Source: a virus. From it: a stretch of 24,709 nt of DNA. Location of the stretch: positions 1 to 24,709 of the IMG/VR virus record IMGVR_UViG_3300032116_001251, one strand, 5' to 3'. The notes under the pieces are model-generated. The model was not told the origin of the DNA. It did not search any database and saw nothing but the letters and a program-made list of their open reading frames with translations. Made by a program: the position numbers and the translations under genes. Shown piece after piece: positions 7,294-12,676 of this stretch (position 1 is the first letter of the stretch; each line of letters opens with the position of its first letter).

Positions 7294-7551
7294 ATGAAAT
7301 CAGGAATGGTTAAGCTTCCTCTGTCCATGTTTGAAATCAGCGAGGGCGAGGAAAATTCCGCGCCTGAAGTTGGCGACATGGTGGAACTCGAAGGCAAGGT
7401 GGAGTCGATTGATGGCGATATGGCCGTCGTGAGCGTAAGCAATGCGATGGCTGAAGAGTCTGAATCCGAAGAATCCAACAAGCCAGAGATGTCCGAGGAA
7501 GACCGGATGATGAAGATGGCCGAGGAGTCCGACAAGGAGAACTACGCCTAA
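7294..7551 (+). CDS. Small acidic, Met-rich protein after the capsid gene
   Basis: The protein is 85 residues and very acidic. The first half (MKSGMVKLPLSMFE, then APEVGDMVELEGKVESIDGD) looks like a small beta-barrel with a VGDxVELEGKV-type turn. The second half is a disordered Glu/Ser-rich tail ending SDKENYA, and ten of the residues are Met. I know of similar small acidic ORFs next to phage capsid genes but none with a firm function; it may be a capsid-associated or minor head protein. The start at 7294 rests on a good ribosome site. The stop overlaps the next ATG as TAATG, so the two genes are probably translated together. Confidence 0.7.
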   Translation: MKSGMVKLPLSMFEISEGEENSAPEVGDMVELEGKVESIDGDMAVVSVSNAMAEESESEESNKPEMSEEDRMMKMAEESDKENYA

Positions 7552-7829
7552 TGCCGATCTACCAGTACGAAGACACCCGCAACGGATCTGTCGTCGAACT
7601 GGAGAAACCGGTGGCGGAACGGGACTCAGTCCCGGGTTACCTTAAAAGGTTCCAAGTGCCACAAAGATTGAGCCTAGTGGGGGTTGGCGAACCCCTCGAC
7701 AATCCGCTGGGAGTCAATCAAACAAATCTTATGAAGGGGTATTACCGCCAAGAACAAAAGCTTGGCAGTAGATTCAAGAGCCGGTACACGCCAGATAGTA
7801 TCAAACGTGCGGCGGCTCAAAGGAGATAA
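7551..7829 (+). CDS. FmdB-like small protein lacking zinc-binding cysteines
   Basis: This 92-residue protein begins MPIYQYEDTRNGSVVELEKP, which resembles the start of FmdB-type zinc ribbon proteins (MPxYxYxC..CG..FE). Here the positions that should be Cys are occupied by other residues, and there is no Cys in the whole sequence. The ribbon fold may be kept without metal. The second half is basic (GYYRQEQKLGSRFKSRYTPD, ending IKRAAAQRR) and might contact nucleic acid or capsid. It starts by a TAATG overlap. A regulatory or head-completion function is possible; similarity rests on the N-terminal 25 residues only. Confidence 0.6.
   Translation: MPIYQYEDTRNGSVVELEKPVAERDSVPGYLKRFQVPQRLSLVGVGEPLDNPLGVNQTNLMKGYYRQEQKLGSRFKSRYTPDSIKRAAAQRR
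7820..7825 (+). promoter_or_regulatory. Ribosome binding site AAGGAG for the 7831 gene
   Basis: AAGGAG sits at the end of the FmdB-like gene, 5 nt before the ATG at 7831. It selects that ATG over the longer in-frame start at 7762, which lies inside the upstream gene. Confidence 0.8.
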
Positions 7830-7830
7830 T

Positions 7831-8025
7831 ATGGCGAAAGAATTTGTACGTTCCGAACGTAAGGCCAAGGGCAAGGCTCTCCGCTTTGATTCCCAAGGCT
7901 TCACCAATGTGTTTGAGATCACGGCGTCTTCCAGCGGCGGCACGGTTAACACCGTTGCGACCGCTCCGGCTTCGCTCAACGTGACCCTCAACGGCACTTC
8001 CTACCGCATCGCACTGCACAGCTAA
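7831..8025 (+). CDS. Small beta-rich virion-type protein, unknown
   Basis: The product has 64 residues. A basic N-terminus (MAKEFVRSERKAKGKALRF) is followed by a beta-rich Ser/Thr/Val/Gly stretch ending in NGTSYRIALHS. I do not recognise a family. Its size, composition and position between the capsid and fibre genes suggest a minor structural or decoration protein. The start is fixed by a good AAGGAG site, and the stop overlaps the next ATG as TAATG. Confidence 0.6.
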   Translation: MAKEFVRSERKAKGKALRFDSQGFTNVFEITASSSGGTVNTVATAPASLNVTLNGTSYRIALHS

Positions 8026-8267
8026 TGCGCCTTCTATCCAGACTTACTCTGGGTGAAGCGGGGACGACCATTGCAACCTCTGCTTCCACCAATGATGGAT
8101 CTTTCGATGGCGTGACGGCTCTTTCGGCTGGAACCATCGGACTGACCATCAGTGGCGTGACGCACACGGGACTCGCCCTAGCTGGCGGGGCAACGGTTGT
8201 TGGGGATATTTCCCAAGTGATCCTGTCGTCCGGTGGGCCTATCGCAATCTACGTCCGCAAGGACTAA
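8025..8267 (+). CDS. Small Gly/Thr-rich virion-type protein, unknown
   Basis: This 80-residue protein is rich in Gly, Thr, Ser, Ala and Val with alternating small and hydrophobic residues (SGVTHTGLALAGGATVVGD), typical of beta-structured phage decoration or fibre segments. It has no charge cluster, signal peptide or known motif. It begins by TAATG overlap on the previous gene. A structural role is inferred from composition and location only. Confidence 0.6.
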   Translation: MRLLSRLTLGEAGTTIATSASTNDGSFDGVTALSAGTIGLTISGVTHTGLALAGGATVVGDISQVILSSGGPIAIYVRKD

Positions 8268-8271
8268 ATTT

Positions 8272-8406
8272 GTGGTTAGGGCGTTGACGCTCTGCCTTCT
8301 GCTTGCCGGGTGCAAGCCGGAGCAGAGCGTTGACGACTTCCCAGAAACCATCTACCCTAATACCCCAACGATGCAGAGCGCAGTTGACGCAATGGAGACA
8401 AAATAA
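8272..8406 (+). CDS. 44-residue lipoprotein (GTG start), below usual ORF length cut-offs
   Basis: Beginning at GTG 8272, the frame encodes MVRALTLCLLLAGCKPEQSV and then a short polar tail ending AVDAMETK. The lipobox LAG-C with Cys14 and a positively charged start (Arg3) is a textbook short lipoprotein signal. The mature peptide would be about 31 residues. AAGGA lies 8 nt upstream, and the TAA overlaps the next ATG as TAATG, like many neighbours, which supports real translation. It otherwise would be a gap of about 140 nt. It could be an outer-membrane exclusion or receptor-blocking lipoprotein, or a second o-spanin-like peptide. I cannot choose between these. Confidence 0.6.
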   Translation: MVRALTLCLLLAGCKPEQSVDDFPETIYPNTPTMQSAVDAMETK

Positions 8407-9233
8407 TGGGCCGCCAGTGGAACACGATTATTGAGAGCTTGGGACCGCTATCCGGCGGGACTATGTCGATTAACGCCAATCTTACCGAGATTGAGGCGTT
8501 GCTTACCACGCTTCAGGCGGATGTGGCCGATGGCATTACGGTTTCGTCCGGCACGGTTAATATTGGAAATAACAATTTTCAAATCAAATCGGTAACTGTT
8601 AATGACGGATCAATTTCAATTACGGCTCCCAATACTGGTTCATTTAGATTGTTCGTGCCAACTGGAGGAACCGCTACTCTTAACAACATTTTTGGCGCAA
8701 CTCCAAGCTGGATTGTTGCCTATTCAGAAAGTGTAACATTCATATCTGACAGCGGATCTGAAGCTCCATATTTTCACGATGGGTCTGGGTGGGTTCTTAA
8801 CGATTTTACAACCCCTGCTGGAACGCTTCCTTTGTCTGGAACAAAATTTGTAACCAATCTTGAGGAAACAAAAACAATATCACTTGTTAATGGTTTTTCA
8901 GCAACCCAAACAGATTCACCGCTAGTTACTTCCGGTGCTGTATTTTCAGATTCAGTTATTAGGCCGACCAGAGGATCGACCACAATCGGAACGCTTACGG
9001 CTGGAACAACGAATGGAACTTTGTTTGCGGCCAGTTCAACAAGAAATTATTTGCTGATTCAATGTACTTCTGGAACTGCTTTCATTGACACCAATGGAAC
9101 TGCAACAGCGTCAAATGGTATCCAGCTATCCAGCGGACAGGGAATTACCTTTGAGGGATCGTTTATCCCGACCGGAGCCATCGCTGCAATCACAAGCACT
9201 GGTACAGCAAGATTGATCGGAAGGCAGGGTTAG
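8406..9233 (+). CDS. Fibre / decoration structural protein
   Basis: This 275-residue beta-rich protein is built from short Ser/Thr/Gly/Asn strands with no long helix. The C-terminal 60 residues (TRNYLLIQCTSGTAFIDTNG, followed by GIQLSSGQGITFEGSFIP and TARLIGRQG) resemble a small beta-sandwich found in many phage virion proteins, of the form 'R-x-YL-x-IQ...L-x-x-G..F....P.G.I.AI...G'. A helical N-terminus (NANLTEIEALLTTLQADVAD) may trimerise or attach. The first 160 nt have the GC-rich codons of the neighbours; the rest is AT-rich. It is likely a minor fibre or decoration protein. Confidence 0.6.
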   Translation: MGRQWNTIIESLGPLSGGTMSINANLTEIEALLTTLQADVADGITVSSGTVNIGNNNFQIKSVTVNDGSISITAPNTGSFRLFVPTGGTATLNNIFGATPSWIVAYSESVTFISDSGSEAPYFHDGSGWVLNDFTTPAGTLPLSGTKFVTNLEETKTISLVNGFSATQTDSPLVTSGAVFSDSVIRPTRGSTTIGTLTAGTTNGTLFAASSTRNYLLIQCTSGTAFIDTNGTATASNGIQLSSGQGITFEGSFIPTGAIAAITSTGTARLIGRQG

Positions 9234-9235
9234 TC

Positions 9236-9928
9236 ATGGGTTTTTTTGGCGGCGGAGGAGGGAGTGCGGCGAGCAACATGGTCGGAGCCACAAGCTCCAC
9301 CGCAGGCGTTGCTGGCTTGGTTCCAGCTCCGGCGGCGGGTGAAGAGCGTCATTTTCTTTCTGGGGGAGCCACATTTTTACCCAACATTCCTTTGGTTAGG
9401 CCAACATCAGCAAGCGGAAGGCTGATTGGATGCATAGGGGCGAACACAAGGGCAAACCAAAATTATGGTAATGCCCAATCCAATACAATATTTTCTCCAA
9501 TTTTTCTTCCATCTGCAACCCTTACTGCTATTGGCTTGACATTTTTTTCGCAGAATACTGGAAATGTTAGATATGGAATTTATGATTCATCGACAGGCAA
9601 TCTTCCGACAACGCTTTTGGGCAGCGGTGTAGCCTCAACATCAAGTGGGGCGGCAGCAAATGCAGCAGTTGTGGTTTCTGGTCTTTCAGTATCACTCAAA
9701 GGAGGGATTTACTGGATTGCGCTTCAACAAGACACAAATAACAGCGTCAACCACATTACTTCTGGCAACGGATGGGCGTATCAATTTGCTGGATTTACAA
9801 GTGCCGGACTTCTTACAGGACAAACTCTTTCTTGCGCTCGATCTTATAGTTCTGGTCTTGAATCAACCAGAACCGTTGCGATTGATTATACATATTCAGC
9901 TTGGCCTCTTTTCTATGTAACCATATGA
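9236..9928 (+). CDS. Tail fibre / receptor-binding-type protein
   Basis: The 230-residue protein starts MGFFGGGGGSAASNMVGATSS and continues AGVAGLVPAPAAGEE and a HFLSGGATFLPN segment. The 'GAT...G.AGLVPAPAAGE....LS..G.F' motif is common at the attachment end of phage fibre proteins. The C-terminal 170 residues form a beta-rich region with aromatic strands (LTAIGLTFFSQNTGNVRYGI, and GGIYWIALQQDTN) similar to jelly-roll tips. The sequence is AT-rich after the first 100 nt. It probably contacts the host surface. Its stop overlaps the next gene's ATG (ATGA). Confidence 0.65.
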   Translation: MGFFGGGGGSAASNMVGATSSTAGVAGLVPAPAAGEERHFLSGGATFLPNIPLVRPTSASGRLIGCIGANTRANQNYGNAQSNTIFSPIFLPSATLTAIGLTFFSQNTGNVRYGIYDSSTGNLPTTLLGSGVASTSSGAAANAAVVVSGLSVSLKGGIYWIALQQDTNNSVNHITSGNGWAYQFAGFTSAGLLTGQTLSCARSYSSGLESTRTVAIDYTYSAWPLFYVTI

Positions 9929-10245
9929 AGCAATATATCTTTGAAAATGGACAGCTTGTTTCGGTTGTGGACAACAGAAGTCTGGCTGAAGCCATAAGTC
10001 TTAATATTGAAGTTAATAGGGAGAAGGCAACTCAAGCTATTCAAGCGGCTGGCCTAGACGAATCCACCCAACAAAACGCCGCCCTTGGCATCTATTCACC
10101 CGAGCGTTGCGAGGCCATTAAGTCCTATATCTCCGCCTGCCGCAACGAATACCTGCGTTGCAAGGCTCTGATCCTTGCCGCCCAGACCAACGACGAGGCC
10201 GATGCCGTCCAGTTTGTAGCCCCTCCAGTGCCGGAAGGTATCTAG
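9925..10245 (+). CDS. Hypothetical, possible fibre companion protein
   Basis: This 106-residue protein starts at the ATG overlapping the fibre-like gene stop (ATGA). An in-frame ATG at 9901 exists but lies inside the fibre gene. N-terminal residues MKQYIFENGQLVSVVDNRSL look like two strands, then Ala/Gln-rich helices, three Cys in the SACRNEYLRCKALI region and upstream, and a VAPPVPEGI end. Its position directly after a fibre-like gene is typical of fibre assembly chaperones, but I do not recognise a chaperone motif. Confidence 0.55.
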   Translation: MKQYIFENGQLVSVVDNRSLAEAISLNIEVNREKATQAIQAAGLDESTQQNAALGIYSPERCEAIKSYISACRNEYLRCKALILAAQTNDEADAVQFVAPPVPEGI

Positions 10246-10248
10246 TCC

Positions 10249-10530
10249 ATGTGCAAAAGCATCGCCATCTGGCTCACCAATTTGAGTTTGCGTTTCTTGA
10301 TGACGCAAAAGGAGTACGCCTGTTTCAGGGAGGCGTTGAGGTTTGCCGGGGAGAACAATACGGTTGCGAGGGAGACGAAGTACATCGGGAAGGTGAAGCA
10401 CCTATTGAGCGTCAACCGCTCGATCAAGCGCATTGTGGAGGAGGGTCGGGATCGGGACGAGATTGTGGACGCTGTCGTGCATCTGGCCGTTGCGCTAAAG
10501 TATCTGGAGGGTAAGGGTCGTGAGTCTTGA
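10249..10530 (+). CDS. Hypothetical small helical protein
   Basis: The product has 93 residues and is mostly charged and helical (KEYACFREALRFAGENNTVA, then IKRIVEEGRDRDEIVDAVVHLAVALKYLEG). An internal ATG at 10300 gives a shorter product without the hydrophobic start MCKSIAIWLTNLSLRF, but only the first ATG has a purine-rich site (GGAAGG) at usable distance. No family recognised. It overlaps the next gene by 11 nt. Confidence 0.5.
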   Translation: MCKSIAIWLTNLSLRFLMTQKEYACFREALRFAGENNTVARETKYIGKVKHLLSVNRSIKRIVEEGRDRDEIVDAVVHLAVALKYLEGKGRES

Positions 10531-10774
10531 TGAGATCCATGACCTTCGGGAAAAGTTTGGCTCAATGTCCGAGCGGCTTGCCCGGATGGAAGAACGTCAA
10601 GTTACCCTGATCGGGATGGTGGAACGCTCCTTATCCAGCTTTGGCGACCTGTCCAACAGGGTGACATCCCTAGAACACCTTAAAACCAAGATGCTCCTTG
10701 TGGCAGGCTCCATAGGTGCTATAGTCAGTGTGGTTTGGGATGCGATCCGCTCCCGGCTCACCCAAGGAGGATAA
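10520..10774 (+). CDS. Coiled coil plus C-terminal TM protein (XhlA/holin-accessory-like)
   Basis: This 84-residue protein starts with GTG, which has GGAGGG 8 nt upstream. An N-terminal heptad region (residues about 5-55, SERLARMEERQVTLIGMVER, then LSNRVTSLEHLKTK) is followed by one hydrophobic segment (MLLVAGSIGAIVSVVWDAI) and a basic tail. This layout is like XhlA or other small phage proteins that anchor at the membrane and help lysis, and like short tail accessory peptides. It sits among fibre genes, away from the earlier membrane/lipoprotein cluster. The stop lies in the ribosome site of the next gene. Confidence 0.6.
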   Translation: MSLDEIHDLREKFGSMSERLARMEERQVTLIGMVERSLSSFGDLSNRVTSLEHLKTKMLLVAGSIGAIVSVVWDAIRSRLTQGG

Positions 10775-11689
10775 ATGGCTAGTTTAGCAAATCAAAACAT
10801 TAGCGAGAGCTTTGGGCAGTTGCTTAAAACAGCCGGAAGCAGCGTTAGCCCTGCGCTGCAAAACATTACAGGCGGGAATGATACTGCTACCGCTCTCCAG
10901 CTATCAACAACCGGCGTTCAAAGCACTGGTTCTTTCGGCGTTGATGGTGCAAGCACTCTTACTGGTCTAGTAACCTTCGGAACCAGCCTAACCGCATCCA
11001 CCGGAACCTCCACTATCGGAACCCTTTCCGCAAGCACGGCGACCATTTCCACGGCTACAATCAGCACGGCCACGATCAGCACGGCTACGATCAGCACGGC
11101 CACGATCCCGCTCCAGCTTGGCGCAGTCACCTTTGGCTCCAACATAACGGCATCCACCGGGACTGCCATCATCGGAACGCTATCCGCAAGCACGGCCACG
11201 ATTTCCACGGCCACTATCCCGCTCCAGCTTGGCGCGGTGACGTTTGGTTCCACCATCACCGCCTCCACCGGCACGAACACCCTCGGCACGATCAGCGTAA
11301 ACACGGCCACCATCGGAACCATCTCCACGCTTAATGGTCTGTCTGTTGCGACCACAGCCACGGTCGGCACGCTTGAGATTGGTGCAACAGGACCAAACCT
11401 CACAAATGCCTCATACGGAACTGCGGCTTTTACGCTTTCAACGGTTTCAGCCTACAACGCTGGCGGAACAACCAACGGAACGGTTGCCCTTACCGGGGCG
11501 CAGAATAGCGATATTGTTATTGGAACTCTAAACTCACTCGGGTCTGCGACCGGTTCTTCCGGCTTGATTATCGGCTTTCATTGCATAGCGAACAACGTGG
11601 TTCGCTACTCCATCACCAACCCGACCACTACTGCTGGCACGGTTCCCGCCGGAACCCTGCACATGACCGCACTGAGGTTCACGGCTTAA
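10775..11689 (+). CDS. Repeat-rich beta-helix-like fibre protein (STATI repeats)
   Basis: This 304-residue protein is dominated by Ser, Thr, Ile, Ala and Gly with a short strand period. Five tandem STATI pentapeptides (residues about 87-111) are followed by two 37-residue repeats starting PLQLGAVTFGS. The pattern 'TFGSxITASTGTxxIGTLSASTATIS' repeats three times and suggests a solenoid or fibrous shaft. The C-terminus (TVPAGTLHMTALRFTA) is a non-repeated beta domain that probably trimerises. AAGGAGG precedes the ATG by 4 nt, the best ribosome site in this region, so expression should be high. It likely forms a long fibre shaft. Confidence 0.68.
   Translation: MASLANQNISESFGQLLKTAGSSVSPALQNITGGNDTATALQLSTTGVQSTGSFGVDGASTLTGLVTFGTSLTASTGTSTIGTLSASTATISTATISTATISTATISTATIPLQLGAVTFGSNITASTGTAIIGTLSASTATISTATIPLQLGAVTFGSTITASTGTNTLGTISVNTATIGTISTLNGLSVATTATVGTLEIGATGPNLTNASYGTAAFTLSTVSAYNAGGTTNGTVALTGAQNSDIVIGTLNSLGSATGSSGLIIGFHCIANNVVRYSITNPTTTAGTVPAGTLHMTALRFTA
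11033..11107 (+). repeat. Five tandem 15-bp units encoding STATI
   Basis: Five in-frame copies of AGCACGGCCACGATC-type units run without a break. The last three differ from each other only at single third-position bases (GCC/GCT), while the first two have diverged more. This gradient is what slippage or unequal recombination produces. Copy number is probably variable between relatives. Confidence 0.9.
11108..11329 (+). repeat. Two tandem 111-bp (37-codon) units starting PLQLGAVTFGS
   Basis: Unit one spans 11108-11218 and unit two 11219-11329. The first 11 codons encode the same peptide with silent changes, and the rest (ITASTGT..GT.S..TATI) is similar but diverged. A related, less exact copy precedes the STATI array. 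The repeats encode protein rungs and were probably duplicated long ago. Confidence 0.85.
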
Positions 11690-11690
11690 T

Positions 11691-12671
11691 ATGGCTATTA
11701 AATTTAATCGCTCCCAAACCTTCGCCACCAACGGCACGGTGACTGCCGCCGGGTTGCACAACCTTATTGATGGAACCGACATCTATCAGGCGTTGATCAC
11801 CGATCAGACCAACCTTACTTCGGTTGGCTCCGGCGACGAGCTATTGATTGCCGATGCAGACTTGACCGCTGGAGATGCCCCTCGTGCCGTTACGGTTAAC
11901 GAGTTGTTTGAGGATGCGCTGACGATCAGCACATACACCAACGCCAATCTCACTAATATTTCCTACGGCACATCCACCGGCACTCGGCTTGTTTCAACAA
12001 ATGCCTCGATCACGACCGGCACGATTCCGAACCTTACCTCAAGCACGGCAAGCATTACTATTGGAACCATTCCGAACCTTACCGCTGGAACCACGACTTC
12101 CACTGCCGCCAACATCACCAACGGAACAATCCAGACGCTTACCTCCAGCACTGCTACCATCACAGGCGGAACCTTCAGCGGTTTGCTGAATAGCTCCACT
12201 GGAACTTTCTCCGGTGCGATTAACAGCACTGCCGGGACGATTGCAAATTTAACAACTACGCTTTCTGGAGATGTGACTATCAGCAGTGGTACATCTACTG
12301 TAAGCACCCGTGTGGCCGTGGTCAACACGGCGCAGGAATATACTGCGACCCACAACTTCAACGCCACCAGCCTCACGATCAGCACCGGCAGCACGATTGC
12401 GTGGGATTTATCCGCCAATCAGGTTGCCAAGCTGGAAGTGACCACCAACTCAACCCTAAGCACCCCGACCAACCCGGTTGACGGCGCAACTTATATGCTG
12501 GTCGTTACCCAAGGAACGGCTGGAAGCAACACTCTTTCCTTCAGCACGGCCTACAAGTTCCCCGGAGGAAATGCTCCAACTCTATCTGTCGGATCTGGTG
12601 ACGTTGACGTTCTCGCCTTTGTTTCCAACGGAACCGTACTCTACGGCGTAACCAGCCAAGACTTCTCCTAA
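11691..12671 (+). CDS. Second Ser/Thr/Ile-rich fibre protein
   Basis: The 326-residue protein resembles its upstream neighbour in the middle: GTIPNLTSSTASIT, a second GTIPNLT, then GTIQTLTSSTATIT and GTIANLTTTLSGDVTI, giving a solenoid-like run. The N-terminus is a globular domain (LTSVGSGDELLIADADLTAG). The C-terminal 90 residues (residues about 235-326, VTTNSTLSTPTNPVDGATYM, TLSFSTAYKFPGG and DVDVLAFVSNGTVLYGVTSQ) match a beta-sandwich tip often seen at the end of phage fibres. The sequence indicates a fibre with a shaft and a tip. The ribosome site is weak. It may co-assemble with the preceding protein. Confidence 0.65.
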   Translation: MAIKFNRSQTFATNGTVTAAGLHNLIDGTDIYQALITDQTNLTSVGSGDELLIADADLTAGDAPRAVTVNELFEDALTISTYTNANLTNISYGTSTGTRLVSTNASITTGTIPNLTSSTASITIGTIPNLTAGTTTSTAANITNGTIQTLTSSTATITGGTFSGLLNSSTGTFSGAINSTAGTIANLTTTLSGDVTISSGTSTVSTRVAVVNTAQEYTATHNFNATSLTISTGSTIAWDLSANQVAKLEVTTNSTLSTPTNPVDGATYMLVVTQGTAGSNTLSFSTAYKFPGGNAPTLSVGSGDVDVLAFVSNGTVLYGVTSQDFS

Positions 12672-12676
12672 CCCCT

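Noticed and set aside
11033-11107. CRISPR-like repeat array
   Set aside because: The units are contiguous coding repeats without spacers and encode STATI in frame.
10918-11403. 161-codon minus-strand frame over the STATI repeats
   Set aside because: Its Val/Ile/Ala repeats are the reverse complement of the fibre repeats, so it is a by-product of the array.
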